Shown here: in pieces, positions 9,574-21,766 of the stretch
How the letters are laid out: the number at the start of each line of letters is the position of its first letter
How positions within the stretch are numbered: the first letter of the stretch is position 1
From: Deinococcus sp.
GTDB taxonomy: Bacteria > Deinococcota > Deinococci > Deinococcales > Deinococcaceae
Direction of reading: 5' to 3'
DNA: 64,000 bases
NCBI RefSeq assembly: GCF_018260555.1
Contig: NZ_JAGLBB010000001.1
Span: 1-64,000, forward strand
Made by a program: the position numbers and the translations under genes
Notes under the pieces: generated by a model
The model's input: the letters and a program-made list of their open reading frames with translations, nothing else
Databases searched by the model: none
Told to the model about the DNA's origin: nothing

Positions 9574-9618
9574 CGGCCCGGGCAGGCGCAACGGGGCGCA
9601 GGTGGTGCAGGCCAGTGC

Positions 9619-10644
9619 CTACAGGTGGGTGGTGAGCCAGCGCGCCCAGTTTCGCCACGCCACGCTCTGACGGACCCCGGCGGGCAGTTCGTCCAGAATC
9701 CGGGGAACGTGCGCGTAACGGTCGATACCGGCCGGCGTCTTCTCGGCCCCGAAGCCTCCGTCCAGGTCGGTCCCGAGGGCCACGCGGTCCCAGCCGATCA
9801 GGTTGGCGTAGTGCCGGGCGTGGTCGGCCAGCGCGGCCAGGGGCACGCGCTCCAGACTGGCTTCCGGGAGCGGGCGGATGAAGCGGTTCAGGAGGACCAG
9901 TCCGATCACGCCGTCCGTGCTGGCGATGGCGAGGGCCATGTCGTCGGTCAGGTGGCGGTTGCCGGGCACCAGGGCGCGGCTGTTGGCGTGCGTGGCGATC
10001 AGGCGCGGCCCGATCTGCGCGGCGTCCCAGAAGGCGTGATCGTCGAGGTGCGAGGCGTCCAGCGTGACGTTCAGGTCCCGCATGGCGGTCACGAGGTCCA
10101 CCCCGGCGGGCGTGAGCGGTCCGGGCGCGTCGGTGCCTCCGGCGTAGTGGGTGCGGCCCCAGGCGGGCCCGATGACGCGTACGCCCCGCTCGACCCAGAA
10201 CGGCAGGTCATCCGCGTCCCGGATGGGGTCCGCGCCTTCCATGAGGAGGATCACGCCCAGCGGCGCGTCCGGGGCGTTGAGGTGTGCGCTCACCCCGGCG
10301 GCCGAGCTGAGCAGGGTCAGGTGCCCGGCCTCCTGCAGGCGGTGGTACTCGTCCAGTTGCGCCAGGGCCTGTGCGCGGGCGCCCGCGTGGTCGGCGTACC
10401 CGCCGGGCGTGTCTGCACTGCGGGGCAGGGCGAACAGCGTCCCGAAGCACACGCGTACCCTGGCGTCCCGCAGTTCCGGCAGGGTCACGGTCGCCGTCTG
10501 GTGCGGTACGGGGTCGGCGGCGCGCAGCGCGTCCAGGCTCAGGGTCAGGTCCCGGCCGTCCAGGGCGTTCATGGCCAGGTCCAGGTGACCGTCGATCAGG
10601 CAGTGCTCCATGCCGTGCGAATCCAGGCGGGGCGCGCCCGGCAT
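9619..10644 (-). CDS. M19 (renal dipeptidase-type) membrane dipeptidase family protein
   Basis: 341-residue zinc dipeptidase of MEROPS family M19, members of which split dipeptides including those with a D-amino acid at the second position. Metal-binding and core motifs are present: IDGHLDLAMN near the start (HxD), LMEGADPI with the bridging Glu, TLDASHLDD and IATHANSRAL with the later histidines, and LGTDLDGGFG. The ATG at 10644 shares one base with the TGA of the HAD gene (TGATG), so translation is coupled. Placed with an NlpC/P60 endopeptidase and an Ala-Glu epimerase, it probably hydrolyses murein-derived dipeptides after epimerisation. Confidence 0.88.
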   Translation of the reverse strand: MPGAPRLDSHGMEHCLIDGHLDLAMNALDGRDLTLSLDALRAADPVPHQTATVTLPELRDARVRVCFGTLFALPRSADTPGGYADHAGARAQALAQLDEYHRLQEAGHLTLLSSAAGVSAHLNAPDAPLGVILLMEGADPIRDADDLPFWVERGVRVIGPAWGRTHYAGGTDAPGPLTPAGVDLVTAMRDLNVTLDASHLDDHAFWDAAQIGPRLIATHANSRALVPGNRHLTDDMALAIASTDGVIGLVLLNRFIRPLPEASLERVPLAALADHARHYANLIGWDRVALGTDLDGGFGAEKTPAGIDRYAHVPRILDELPAGVRQSVAWRNWARWLTTHL

Positions 10645-11348
10645 CAGGCGTCGGCGGGCGCGGAGGCCACGCCGATGCGGTCCACCAGTGTGGCCACGCT
10701 GCGGAGGTCGTGCAGGGCGTCCGGGGTCTGGCCGCTCAGGTCGATCAGCGCGGCGTGCATGCCCAGGGCGCGGGCGGCGTCCACGTTCTCCTGCTTGTCG
10801 TCGATGAACAGCACCTCGGCGGCGTCCACGCCCAGGGCGATCAGGGCGTGCCGGTACGCGCCTGGATTGGGTTTGTGGATGCCGACCGTGCAGGTGGCCA
10901 CGGCCACGTCGATCAGGTCGTTCAGGCCCAGGAAGGTCAGGGTGCGGTCGATGCTGGGCAGGGTGTTACTCAGCACGCCCAGGCGCAGGCCGCGGGCGCG
11001 CAGCTCCCCGAGAACCTCGCGGGCGTTCGGGACGGGCTTCATGAACGCCTCGTACGGGTAACGCGCCGACAGTTGCTGCGCCTGGGCGTCCGTGAGGCCC
11101 AGCCGGGCGGCCAGGTCGGCGCTGTAGTCGCTCCAGAAGGCGTCCTCGTCGGCCTGGGTGCGCAGGTGCCACCATGTGAACGCGCGCGCCTCCCACTGGG
11201 CCTGCATGCCCGCTGCCACCTCGCGCGGGTCGAGTCCAAAGGCCTGCGCGGCCCACAGGGCGGCCTCGCGGTACACGCCGTGGTCGGTGTAGGCGATGGT
11301 ATCGTCCCGGTCGAACAGGACGGCGCGCAGCGGAGGATGACTCGTCAT
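10644..11348 (-). CDS. HAD-superfamily hydrolase
   Basis: 234-residue haloacid dehalogenase-like hydrolase with the class I cap arrangement. Motif I is LFDRDDT, a variant of DxDGT (nucleophile Asp, then R, then Asp); motif II is VLSNT; motif III is HKPNPGAY with the conserved Lys; motif IV is VLFIDDKQENVDAARALGM. It resembles phosphoglycolate/pyrophosphatase-type HAD enzymes, but the substrate is unknown. The start at 11348 is preferred over 11357 because TAGCAT ends seven bases before it. It is the first gene of the operon with the M19 dipeptidase, NlpC/P60 and epimerase genes, so a salvage-type phosphatase role is conceivable. Confidence 0.82.
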   Translation of the reverse strand: MTSHPPLRAVLFDRDDTIAYTDHGVYREAALWAAQAFGLDPREVAAGMQAQWEARAFTWWHLRTQADEDAFWSDYSADLAARLGLTDAQAQQLSARYPYEAFMKPVPNAREVLGELRARGLRLGVLSNTLPSIDRTLTFLGLNDLIDVAVATCTVGIHKPNPGAYRHALIALGVDAAEVLFIDDKQENVDAARALGMHAALIDLSGQTPDALHDLRSVATLVDRIGVASAPADA

Positions 11349-11355
11349 GCCGACC

Positions 11356-11361
11356 ATGCTA
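11356..11361 (-). promoter_or_regulatory. Leaderless -10 box of the HAD/murein-peptide operon
   Basis: TAGCAT on the minus strand, seven bases before ATG 11348. It is the apparent main promoter of the four-gene operon. Confidence 0.6.
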
Positions 11362-11568
11362 GACGCTGGGTGTCGGGAGAACGTGACAGCCTGTCGTGCC
11401 GACGCGAACGTGGGGGGCCGGTGAGCGTGTCCGCTTGCCTACGGTGCCTGCAACCCTGGACGGAACACAGGTGTCTCGGGAATTTAGCGCAACTATCGTG
11501 TGTCTCTATAAAATCTGAGCAATAATCGAACTGTATGGAATCGGTAGTGACACATGAGCGCAACAGAA

Positions 11569-11597
11569 TTGCTAAACTCACGCGGCTGCGCTAGGCT
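11569..11597 (+). promoter_or_regulatory. Full sigma-70-type promoter of the class V aminotransferase
   Basis: TTGCTA (11569-11574), a 17-bp spacer, then TAGGCT (11592-11597), six bases from the ATG. This is the clearest -35/-10/leaderless-start arrangement in the window. Confidence 0.8.
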
Positions 11598-11603
11598 GTT
11601 GCC

Positions 11604-12752
11604 ATGTTCGAGGACCCCTACACCGAGCACGTCCTGCTGACGCCTGGCCCCACCCCCATCCACCCCCGCGCGCAGCAGGCCCTCATGCGCCCCATCCTGG
11701 GCCACATGGACCCCGAGATCTTCGCGCTGAACACCGAGATTCAGGCGGACCTGCGCGCCATGTACGGCACGACCGAGACCACCTTCACCGCCCTGCTCGC
11801 CGGAACCGGCAGCCTCGGCATGGAAGCCGGATTCGCCAACCTGGTCGAGAGCGGCGACGAAGTCCTGGTCTGCGCCAACGGCTCGTTCGGGCAGCGCATG
11901 GCCGACATGGCCGCCCGCTACGGCGCGAACGTCCGCCTCGTCACCGCCCCGCTCGGCGAGGCCATCAACCCGGCTCACGTGGCCGCGCAGATGAACGGCG
12001 TGCAGATGGTCGCCGCCGTGCACGGCGAAACCAGCACCGGCGTCCTGAATCCCATCCCGCAGATCGCGCAGATCGCCCGGGAACACGGCGCCCTGCTGAC
12101 CGTGGACGCGGTCACGACCGCCGGCATGGAGCCGTTCCACGTGGCCGAGTGGGGCGTGGACTACGCCTACACCGGCGCGCAGAAGTGCCTCAGCGCCCCC
12201 CCAGGACTGGCACCCGTCGCCATCAGCGACCGCGCCATGGCCCGCTACCACGCCCGCCGCACGCCGACCCCGCTGTGGTACTGCGATTTCGAGGGCCTGC
12301 GCGACTACTGGGAGCGCCATACCTACCACCACACGGTGCCCGTGAACCTGCACTATGCCCTGCACGCCGCCCTGCGCGCCGCGCTGGACGAGGGGATGCT
12401 CAACCGCAAGGCCCGCGTGCAGCATGTCGGGCAGGCCATTCAGGTTGCGCTGGCTCCGCTGGGCTTCACGCCCTATGTGCAGCGCCCACAAGACCGCCTG
12501 CCCACCGTGCTGGCCCTGCGTCTCCCAGACGGCTTCGACGACGCAGGCATCCGCCGCGCGCTGCGCGAGCGGGAGATCAGCGTCACCGGGGGCCTCGGCC
12601 CGACTGCCGGCCTGATCTGGCGACTGGGCCTGATGGGCGAAACAGCCCGCCCCGCCCCGTACCGCGCCCTGATGAACGCCCTGGAAGACCTGCTCGGCGT
12701 GCACGGACTCACGCAGCGGTTCAACGAGGCCCTCGAACCCGTTCCCGCCTGA
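11604..12752 (+). CDS. Class V aminotransferase (alanine-glyoxylate / serine-pyruvate type)
   Basis: 382-residue PLP-dependent enzyme of the class V fold, closest in motif to alanine:glyoxylate / serine:pyruvate aminotransferases. The start [17 protein letters not shown] is the family N-terminal signature; GTGSLGMEA binds the cofactor phosphate region; [12 protein letters not shown] gives the PLP-ring Asp; and [15 protein letters not shown] holds the Schiff-base lysine. Normal length. Transcription is from its own leaderless promoter, and the gene is convergent with the metallophosphoesterase 44 bp downstream. Members act in glycine/serine metabolism and photorespiratory-type glyoxylate removal; which amino donor is used here cannot be read from the sequence. 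Confidence 0.9.
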   Translation: MFEDPYTEHVLLTPGPTPIHPRAQQALMRPILGHMDPEIFALNTEIQADLRAMYGTTETTFTALLAGTGSLGMEAGFANLVESGDEVLVCANGSFGQRMADMAARYGANVRLVTAPLGEAINPAHVAAQMNGVQMVAAVHGETSTGVLNPIPQIAQIAREHGALLTVDAVTTAGMEPFHVAEWGVDYAYTGAQKCLSAPPGLAPVAISDRAMARYHARRTPTPLWYCDFEGLRDYWERHTYHHTVPVNLHYALHAALRAALDEGMLNRKARVQHVGQAIQVALAPLGFTPYVQRPQDRLPTVLALRLPDGFDDAGIRRALREREISVTGGLGPTAGLIWRLGLMGETARPAPYRALMNALEDLLGVHGLTQRFNEALEPVPA

Positions 12753-12796
12753 ATCCACAGAAGCGCGGCCACAGGAAGGCGGGGGTGGCGCCCGCT

Positions 12797-13501
12797 TCAG
12801 CCCATGCGGCCGGTGCGGATCACGTCCGCGATCACGGGCGGCAGGTTCCACGCCATGATATCGAACGCACTCGACGCGAAATCGTACGTGACCTTATGCA
12901 GCGACACCTTCGGCTTGCGGCCCACGCAATCCACGATGGCCACGTCCGCCCCGGGCTCGTGATTCAGGGTCAGACCCACACTGCCGGGATCCACGAACGT
13001 CGTCTCACCAATCACCCGCACGAACGGCACGTGAGACCCACCCACGACCACCACCCGCGCGCCCAGCGTCTCGGCCAGAGCTTCAAGCTCACGCTCCTGC
13101 GCCATCAGGTCCAGCCGAGCCTCCGGATCGTGCGGACTGCCGTGGAAGTACCGCACCCGGCCGATCGGAGTGGTGATTCGCCCGCCCGGGGGCAGGCGCC
13201 GCAGGAAATCCACCTGCTCGGGGACCAGCATCTTCTTCGTCCAGCCCAGCACCTGATCCGCCACGCCCTTGCGGTCGGCGCGCTCCCCAAGTTCCAGTGC
13301 CACGCGCAGGTCACTGGACCCCAGGCCCGTCACCCACCCCTCACGCTTCACGAAATCGATGACCGGACCCGGGCTCGCGCCGTACCCGACCAGGTCGCCC
13401 ACCACAATCACCTGATTGACGATATGCTCCGACAGAAAACGCTTGACGGCCGTTAAGGCGTGAATGTTCCCATGAAGATCGCTGATGAAGGCCAGTCGCA
13501 A
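12797..13501 (-). CDS. Metallophosphoesterase with altered metal motifs
   Basis: 234-residue calcineurin-like phosphoesterase. It begins with the standard FISDLHGN (motif I) and has VVGDLVGYG (motif II) and YFHGSP (motif IV). The usual GNHD is GSSD (about residue 61), and the usual GHTH is GGSH (about residue 153), so two metal-binding positions are replaced. The fold seems intact and a late DPGSVGL motif is present. It could be a catalytically changed or non-catalytic member, or use one metal. TTG at 13501 is the likely start, supported by GGAAGGA a few bases upstream. It has no operon partners, and the substrate is unknown. Confidence 0.82.
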   Translation of the reverse strand: MRLAFISDLHGNIHALTAVKRFLSEHIVNQVIVVGDLVGYGASPGPVIDFVKREGWVTGLGSSDLRVALELGERADRKGVADQVLGWTKKMLVPEQVDFLRRLPPGGRITTPIGRVRYFHGSPHDPEARLDLMAQERELEALAETLGARVVVVGGSHVPFVRVIGETTFVDPGSVGLTLNHEPGADVAIVDCVGRKPKVSLHKVTYDFASSAFDIMAWNLPPVIADVIRTGRMG

Positions 13502-13638
13502 GGTCCTTCCATCCTAGAGCAAAACGCCGCGCCCTGCCCGGCATTCCCGCCCCGACCGCCCCAGCATACGGATTTCCTGTGTTTCATTCACCACGCATCC
13601 CTGTTCATTCCCAGGGGTGCCAGCTCCTCTCCTGATGA

Positions 13639-13722
13639 TACGGACCGCGCACCATGGCGCCACTCCTGCTCGCATCCGCTCGGATTGAATGGTCTTTGTA
13701 GGCCATGTAATCGGATTCCGTA
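13639..13722 (-). repeat. Short derivative of the modular repeat, copy R5 (84 bp)
   Basis: Keeps both inverted ends (TACGGA at the left, TCGGATTCCGTA at the right) and part of the module A core (GCTCGCATCCGCTCGGATTG), but the module B sequence is replaced by unrelated bases. It lies between the divergent metallophosphoesterase and lnt genes. Confidence 0.65.
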
Positions 13723-13750
13723 TGAACCCCACCCAATCAACCCAAATCCC

Positions 13751-13756
13751 TATCAT
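13751..13756 (+). promoter_or_regulatory. Leaderless -10 box of lnt
   Basis: TATCAT, seven bases before ATG 13764. It favours this start over an in-frame start 75 bp upstream that would run through repeat R5. Confidence 0.65.
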
Positions 13757-13763
13757 GGGTGTG

Positions 13764-15293
13764 ATGCCCGCCCCCGCCATAGCCGCCCTGCTCGGACTGC
13801 TCCTCGCTGCGTGCGGCCTGCCACTGCCGTGGAGTTTCCTGTCCGCCGTGCCGCTCGCCGCCCTGCTCGGCTACGCCGCCGCTGCGCCCACCCGCCGGGG
13901 TGTCACGGCCCGCGTATTCTGGGCCGGATTCGGGTACTTCGCGCTGCACCTGTGGTGGCTCGGGGCGTTCCTGCAACAGCTTCTCGGGGCCGCCCCCCTG
14001 GTGATCCTCCTGTTCGCCCTTGAAGCCGCGTTCCTGGCGGTCATGACAGCCGTCGCCGTGAACGTCGCCCGCACGCCCACCGGCCGCATCTGGGCGCTGG
14101 CGGGCGGGTGGGTCATCGTGGAATGGTTGCGGTTCCTCGGGCCGCTCGCGTTCCCGTGGCCCACCCTGGGGTACACACTGCTGCCCACGCCCGCCATTCA
14201 GGTGGCCGATCTGGGCGGCGTGCTACTCGGCAGCGTGCTCGTCACCTTCACGGCCGCCAGCCTGGCCCACGTGTGGCTGAATAGGCCCTTACCCGGCCTA
14301 CGGTGGGGGAGACGCAGCCTCAGCCTCACGCCCGCCGTGCTGGCCGCCGCCGCGTGGGCCGCTGCGCTCGGTTACGGCGTGACGCGTGCGCCCGGCGACG
14401 GCCCTGAACAGCCCATGCGGGTCCTGCGCGTCACCTTCGACGCGTTCGGCCGCGCCAGCGGGGCGCTGAGCTCCGAAGAGCAGTTCGCTGCACAAAGGGC
14501 CGCCAGCCTGAACCGCCCGAGCGGCAGCGTCATCGTCTGGAACGAGGGGGCCATCGAGAATCCCGGCGTACGGCCCACCCCCGGCCAGCGCATTGCCGCG
14601 TTCCCCGGCCCTGGCATCAGCGGGATCGGCGGCTCCGAGCAACTCACCCCGCCCGGCCCCGACCCGGTCCAGCAACCCGGGGAATGGGGACAGTTCAACA
14701 CGGTCGCCAGCCTCGACGCAGGTGGCACGATCCAGAGTGTGAATGCCAAGGCCCGCCTCGTTCCGTTCGGTGAGGAGTTCCCGTTCCGGCCCATTCTCGG
14801 TCCCGTCTACCGCGTTATCGAATCTACGCTGGGATTCACGCTGCCGAGCATGACGCCCAACCCCCGCCCCACACCGCTGACCCTGAACGGCGTGCGCTAC
14901 GGCGCGTACATCTGCTACGACAGCGTGTTCCCGTGGGTGGCCCGTGCGCTGGCCAACCAGGGCGCGCAGGTGCTCGTGAACCCCAGTAACGACGGCTGGT
15001 ACCAGGGGTGGGGTGTGCAGCAGCACTTCGACATGGGCCGCGTCCGCGCCATAGAAACGCGCCGCTGGGTGGTCCGCAGTGTCAACAACGGAGTCGCCGG
15101 GACCGTGAACGATCTCGGGCAGCCGGTGCAGACTGTGGACAGTGGCCAGGAACTTCAGGTGCTGGATGTCCGCCCGAAACTCCTGAGCGGCACGACCGTC
15201 TACATGCGCGTGGGTGACTGGCCTGCGCTGCTGCTGGCCCTCCTGATGGTCGTGTACGGCGCAACCCGCCGCGAACGGACACAGACTCGCTAG
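13764..15293 (+). CDS. lnt: Apolipoprotein N-acyltransferase
   Basis: 509-residue membrane enzyme that adds the third acyl chain to the N-terminal cysteine of lipoproteins. The first half has about six hydrophobic helices (from [19 protein letters not shown] onward). The second half is a nitrilase-type periplasmic domain with the Glu-Lys-Cys triad visible as VIVWNEGAI (Glu), [15 protein letters not shown] (Lys) and [12 protein letters not shown] (Cys). A final helix, [14 protein letters not shown], ends the protein. In E. coli the cysteine is followed by Tyr-Glu; here it is Tyr-Asp. The stop overlaps the stop of the convergent recombinase gene by a shared CTAG. Several predicted lipoproteins in this window would be its clients. 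Confidence 0.93.
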   Translation: MPAPAIAALLGLLLAACGLPLPWSFLSAVPLAALLGYAAAAPTRRGVTARVFWAGFGYFALHLWWLGAFLQQLLGAAPLVILLFALEAAFLAVMTAVAVNVARTPTGRIWALAGGWVIVEWLRFLGPLAFPWPTLGYTLLPTPAIQVADLGGVLLGSVLVTFTAASLAHVWLNRPLPGLRWGRRSLSLTPAVLAAAAWAAALGYGVTRAPGDGPEQPMRVLRVTFDAFGRASGALSSEEQFAAQRAASLNRPSGSVIVWNEGAIENPGVRPTPGQRIAAFPGPGISGIGGSEQLTPPGPDPVQQPGEWGQFNTVASLDAGGTIQSVNAKARLVPFGEEFPFRPILGPVYRVIESTLGFTLPSMTPNPRPTPLTLNGVRYGAYICYDSVFPWVARALANQGAQVLVNPSNDGWYQGWGVQQHFDMGRVRAIETRRWVVRSVNNGVAGTVNDLGQPVQTVDSGQELQVLDVRPKLLSGTTVYMRVGDWPALLLALLMVVYGATRRERTQTR

Positions 15294-16327
15294 GGCTCTT
15301 CGCGCAGGCGCTCGGCGGCCTCCAGGGCCTCACGGCGCACCTGTGAGTCCATCTTCGCGTAGATGGCGGACGTGTTGACAGACGAGTGCCCCAGGACATC
15401 CGCCACGACATGCAGGTCACGGGTGGCCCGGTACAGCTGCGTTCCTGCCGTGCGCCGCAGCGTGTGCAGGCCCCACATTTCACGCGGTAGCCCCAGCGCC
15501 TTGTAGTAAATCTCCGCGATGTCCCGCCCGCCCTTGGTCGTCAGGCGCCCGCCCAGGTTCCGGTGCGTGAGCGAGATCAGCAGGGGACAGTCGGGGTCCG
15601 CCGTGGTCACAGAGCCGCGCAGAGAAACCCAGGTCTTCAGGGCGTCCTGAACGCTCCGGGTGAGCGGCACGAGCCGTTCCTTTCCGCCCTTCCCGCGCAC
15701 GCGGATCACCCGGCCCGGGAGGTCCACATCGGTGACGTTCAGGCCGACGAGTTCTGCCGCGCGCAGCCCCAGCACACCGCCTAGGGTGAGCAGGCAGGTA
15801 TCACGGGCCGCCCGCGCCGGAGAGGTCGGGTGCAGCTGTGCCGGCAGGGTCAGAAGGCGGGTCAGGTAATCGGTCTCAAGGGCCCGTTTGCGCGAGTGCG
15901 CGGCCGTCGTCTCGGACGGTGGGCGCACACCCGCGCTGGGGTCCGTGTCCAGCACGCCAGCCCACACCAGCGCGCGCATGAGGTTGCGCACGCCGTACAG
16001 GTGGCGTTTGACGCTGCTGGCGCTCAGACCCTCGGCCTGCATCGTCAGCAGCCACATCTCGAAATCCTCGGCGCTCAACTGGTTCAGCGCGCGGGTGGGC
16101 GCTTCCGGAGGGCCGGTGAAGGTCAGGAAGCGGCGCAGGCTTTCGGCGTAGTGGTCGAGTGTCAGGGAGCTGGTGCGGGCGCCCCGACTGGACTTGAGTC
16201 GCATGTAGGTCAGGAGCAGGTCCGTGAGGATCTCGGCGTCCTGACCGTGCGCGGCGCGCAGGCCCTCGCGGCGGCGGTTGGCGCTGTTGCTCCAGCGGCT
16301 GGCGAGGACGATGGCCGACCCGGTCAT
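15290..16327 (-). CDS. Tyrosine recombinase (XerC/XerD-like)
   Basis: 345-residue site-specific tyrosine recombinase. The N-terminal SAM-like core-binding domain (about residues 50-140, with [17 protein letters not shown]) is followed by a catalytic domain with the complete active set: Arg in [10 protein letters not shown], Lys in [13 protein letters not shown]-x-x-R in LHTLRRTAG, His in LGHSSVNTS and the Tyr nucleophile in AIYAK. It is about 45 residues longer than typical XerC/D at the N-terminus, so it may be either the chromosomal dimer-resolution enzyme or an element-borne integrase. The start at ATG 16327 lacks a clear Shine-Dalgarno; an upstream in-frame ATG would add residues through the promoter. 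No att sites or linked cargo genes were seen. Confidence 0.88.
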   Translation of the reverse strand: MTGSAIVLASRWSNSANRRREGLRAAHGQDAEILTDLLLTYMRLKSSRGARTSSLTLDHYAESLRRFLTFTGPPEAPTRALNQLSAEDFEMWLLTMQAEGLSASSVKRHLYGVRNLMRALVWAGVLDTDPSAGVRPPSETTAAHSRKRALETDYLTRLLTLPAQLHPTSPARAARDTCLLTLGGVLGLRAAELVGLNVTDVDLPGRVIRVRGKGGKERLVPLTRSVQDALKTWVSLRGSVTTADPDCPLLISLTHRNLGGRLTTKGGRDIAEIYYKALGLPREMWGLHTLRRTAGTQLYRATRDLHVVADVLGHSSVNTSAIYAKMDSQVRREALEAAERLREEP

Positions 16328-16358
16328 GCTGGGTCCGGTGCCAGGGGCGTATGTTTCA

Positions 16359-16372
16359 TAAGTGAAATTATA
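16359..16372 (-). promoter_or_regulatory. Recombinase promoter overlapping a partial 36-bp element
   Basis: A perfect minus-strand TATAAT (16367-16372) lies about 40 bases before ATG 16327. It overlaps TAAGTGAAATTA (16359-16370), which matches the first 12 bases of the 36-bp family. TTGACC is present further upstream but at a 20-bp spacing. Confidence 0.55.
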
Positions 16373-16967
16373 GAACATACAGCCGACGAGGAGGTCAACC
16401 GGACTCCAAATGAATGGTCTGCACAAATGGCGCGGTTCGGACGGATGCGGGCACCTCGCCACCACACGGTCCGTTCAATCGTGAAACTCTTCAAGTCCCT
16501 CGTCCTACCTGTCTCTGTCCCAACGGTCACAGGGAACCACCAGATTGTCCAGTTCACGCGTGCGAGCCACGAGCAATTCCGTTGTTGGGCTGACCTCAGG
16601 AGGCGCGGGCCCCGGCGGTCCGGCTCAATCAGGAGAGCCGGCGAATCCGGTACGGACAAGATGCGTCCGGTGATGAGGTCATCGCGCAGGCGACCTACAG
16701 CGCGGGGCTGGGCGTACGACCGAAAGCGTTACGCATAACGCGCCGTAGCTTGACACGCCCGTCAGAGATGACAGGTGCTTCGGATGAGGTGCTCCTATCG
16801 GGCATTCTGGGAGGGTACTTTACCCCTCAGCGGGCGGCGCAGGCCCCTTCCTGGCCCTCCTGTGAGCAAGAGTATTTTCTGCGCGTGTAGGACGCGGTCT
16901 TTCCGCACACAACAAATGACCACCCGAACATCAGTCTGGGCGGCCACCGTTCATGCGGGGCGAGGGC
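16373..16967. other. Long intergenic region without a convincing gene
   Basis: About 595 bp upstream of the recombinase and downstream of the lipid kinase. It holds a degenerate 36-bp element half (16476-16496) and a TTGACA near 16750 with no matching -10. Short frames exist but have poor codon bias and no ribosome site. The composition is slightly less GC-rich than the flanks, and it may be decayed sequence. Confidence 0.45.
16476..16496 (-). repeat. Degenerate partial 36-bp element
   Basis: On the minus strand, CTTGAAGAGTTTCACGATTG aligns with the first 22 positions of the 36-bp family with about four mismatches. The third GTGAA unit is absent. Confidence 0.5.
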
Positions 16968-17933
<966 letters not shown>

Positions 17934-17940
17934 CAAATGC

Positions 17941-17948
17941 ATTAGACT
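17941..17948. promoter_or_regulatory. Overlapping face-to-face -10 boxes
   Basis: ATTAGACT reads as TCTAAT on the minus strand (17941-17946, seven bases from the lipid-kinase ATG) and as TAGACT on the plus strand (17943-17948, about 21 bases from the lipoprotein ATG). The two promoters could not be occupied at once. Confidence 0.45.
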
Positions 17949-17969
17949 GCCGGTACGGAGGCTCTGGCT

Positions 17970-18335
17970 ATGCTGCGTTACTTGTTGACTTCTTTACTGT
18001 TCACGGGTGTTCTGGCTTCATGCGCTCCGGCCCAGCAGGGCTCGCGCACGGTAACGGTCACCCCCATGTTGATCAAGGTGTCGGCCGCTGCGCGCGGCGC
18101 GGCCCTGACCGTTCAGGGGCGTTACCTGGGTGGTCCGGCGACCGGTCAGGTGCGCCTTGGGGCCACTGAGGACGGCAAGGGCGGCTACGTACTCCCCGCG
18201 TCGGCCGTGCGGTCCTGGACGGACAGCGAGATCGTGCTGACCATCCCGGCCGACGCGCCGGTGGGCGGCAGCTGGCTGTTCGTGGAGGTAGCCGGGAAGC
18301 AATCGACCGGGCTGCCGTACAGCGTTCAGCAGTAA
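17970..18335 (+). CDS. Lipoprotein with a single IPT/TIG-like domain
   Basis: 121-residue predicted lipoprotein. A short signal sequence ends in the lipobox LASC (Cys at about residue 18). The mature part looks like one IPT/TIG immunoglobulin-like domain: [23 protein letters not shown], then the diagnostic [19 protein letters not shown] and closing [18 protein letters not shown] Shine-Dalgarno GGAGG lies eight bases before the ATG, so this gene, unlike its divergent partner, has a normal leader. The function is unknown; TIG domains usually mediate surface or envelope protein contacts. A strong hairpin follows the stop. Confidence 0.75.
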   Translation: MLRYLLTSLLFTGVLASCAPAQQGSRTVTVTPMLIKVSAAARGAALTVQGRYLGGPATGQVRLGATEDGKGGYVLPASAVRSWTDSEIVLTIPADAPVGGSWLFVEVAGKQSTGLPYSVQQ

Positions 18336-18368
18336 GCCCCCTTTTGGCGTTTGGGGCGTGCAGGAAGG

Positions 18369-18402
18369 GAGGGGCGGTCCGTTTCGGCGGGCCCCCCCTC
18401 TC
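18369..18402 (+). terminator. Hairpin after the TIG lipoprotein gene
   Basis: GAGGGGCGGTCCG pairs with CGGGCCCCCCCTC with one central mismatch and one wobble. It is followed by a pyrimidine-rich tail (TCCCCTGTTTCCC). Confidence 0.55.
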
Positions 18403-18495
18403 CCCTGTTTCCCTGCGGGCGGCGAGGGCGGCCGGGCCGCGCTGACCGGTGATTTTTGCCGTGGGGTGCGGCGGGGGCGTTGGGAGTGAATGCTG

Positions 18496-18501
18496 TAAAC
18501 T
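18496..18501 (+). promoter_or_regulatory. -10 box of hisS-aspS
   Basis: TAAACT preceded by TG, nine bases before ATG 18511 and three before an in-frame TTG. No T-box or other leader structure was seen ahead of it. Confidence 0.5.
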
Positions 18502-18510
18502 CCTTTGGTT

Positions 18511-19868
18511 ATGGCCATCAAGCGCCCCAAGGGCACAGAAGACCACCTGCCGGCCGGCAGTCCGAAACTCACGCTGGACGTTTCGGCGCAGGCACACGGG
18601 TGGGTCGTAGAGACTGCGCGGCGCGTACTGGAACGCGCGGGCGCGCAGCGGATCGACACGCCGGTGTTCGAGGAGGCCGACCTCGTCAAGCGTGGGGTGG
18701 GGGGCAGCACTGACATCGTCCGCAAGGAGATGTTCACCGTGTACTACTTCGGGGATCACGGCGGGTACGTTCTGCGCCCCGAGGGCACCGCCGGGATCGT
18801 GCGGGCGTTCCTGCAGAACGGTCTCAAGCAACTGCCCTCACCGCTGAAGCTCTGGACGCACGGTCCGATGTTCCGGGCCGAGCGGCAGCAGCGCGGGCGC
18901 CTGCGGCAGTTTCATCAGGTGGATTACGAGGTGCTGGGTGGCTCGGACGCCCTGGTGGACGCCGAGGCCATCGCCCTGATGGTGAGCGTGGTCCGCGAAC
19001 TGGGCCTGACGGGCGTGCGCGTGAAGCTGGGCAGTATCGGCGACCCGCAGGACCGTGAGGCGTACAACACGTACCTGCGTGACCTGTTCACGCCGCACCT
19101 GGAGCGCCTGAGCGACGATTCCCGCGACCGCCTGACCCGCAATCCCATGCGGATCCTGGACAGCAAGAGCGAAGACGACCAGACCCTGATCGCCCAGTTG
19201 AACGTGAGCCCCATGCTGAACTTCCTGGGCGACGAGGCCCGCGCGAACTTCGACGCGGTGCAGGGGTATCTGCGCGACTGGGGCGTGGAATTCGACGTGG
19301 ACCCCAGCGTCGTGCGCGGCCTGGACTACTACCGCCGCACCGCCTGGGAGTTGCACCACGAGGGCGTCGGAGCGAAATCCGCGCTCGGTGGCGGGGGCCG
19401 GTACGACGGACTGGCCGAGCAGATCGGCGCGCAAGCCGTGCCGGGCATCGGCTGGGCGTTCGGCGTGGAGCGGCTTCTGATCGCGCTGGAAGCCGAGGGG
19501 CGTCCACTGCCCGCCCAGGCGGGGCCGGTCGTGTACGTCGCGGCGCTGGAAGACCGCCTCGTGCCGGCGGCGGCGGCGGCTGCCCTGGCCGCCCGCAGCA
19601 CCGTGCGGGCCGAATTCGCGTACCGCTCCCTGAAACCCGGGAACGCCTTCCGGGACGCCGAGCGCCGCGGCGCCCTCTTCGCGGCCCTGATCGGGTCCGA
19701 GGAAGCCACCGCCGGAACCGTGCAACTCAAGAACCTCCGCAGCGCCGAGCAGTTCACGGTGCTGCTCTCTGACCTGCCCGCCTTCCTCGCCGCGCAGGAG
19801 CAGGCCCACCTCGACCTCACGCCCGGCACCCCCGCGCACCCCGCAAGCCCCGTGATTCTGGAGAACGA

Positions 19869-19872
<4 letters not shown>
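18511..19872 (+). CDS. hisS: Histidyl-tRNA synthetase
   Basis: 453-residue class II aminoacyl-tRNA synthetase charging tRNA-His. It begins with the HisRS N-terminal signature [13 protein letters not shown], then motif 1 around [19 protein letters not shown] sequence, motif 2 ([26 protein letters not shown]), the histidine-specific loops [14 protein letters not shown] and [16 protein letters not shown], and motif 3 [15 protein letters not shown]-terminal anticodon-binding domain follows, ending in a short tail. ATG 18511 follows TAAACT by nine bases. The stop overlaps the aspS start as ATGA. The hisS-aspS pair is a common bacterial arrangement. Confidence 0.96.
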
Positions 19873-21626
<1,754 letters not shown>

Positions 21627-21709
21627 AGGGTTAAAGGGAATCAGGTTGACCCGAAGGGAGGAGACGCAGGTGTATCCGCGCGTCCTGTCCCATCTGGTCA
21701 ACCTCCTCG

Positions 21710-21745
21710 TAAGTGAAATGATTCACGATTAAGCCATGTTGTGAA
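21710..21745 (+). repeat. 36-bp GTGAA element, copy C
   Basis: TAAGTGAAATG, then ATTCACGATTAAGCC, then GTGAA at the standard spacing. It lies in the convergent gap between aspS and the hydrolase gene. Confidence 0.85.
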
Positions 21746-21766
21746 AAAGCGACCCACCCGGATCGT

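Noticed and set aside
8632..11061. Long 809-codon open frame on the plus strand
   Set aside because: It is antisense to four well-supported minus-strand genes, has an Arg/Pro/Ala-rich composition and no domains; it is a GC-rich shadow frame.
15290..16327. Recombinase as part of an integrated prophage or integrative element
   Set aside because: Neighbouring genes are ordinary chromosomal genes and no att repeats, phage genes or tRNA target were seen.
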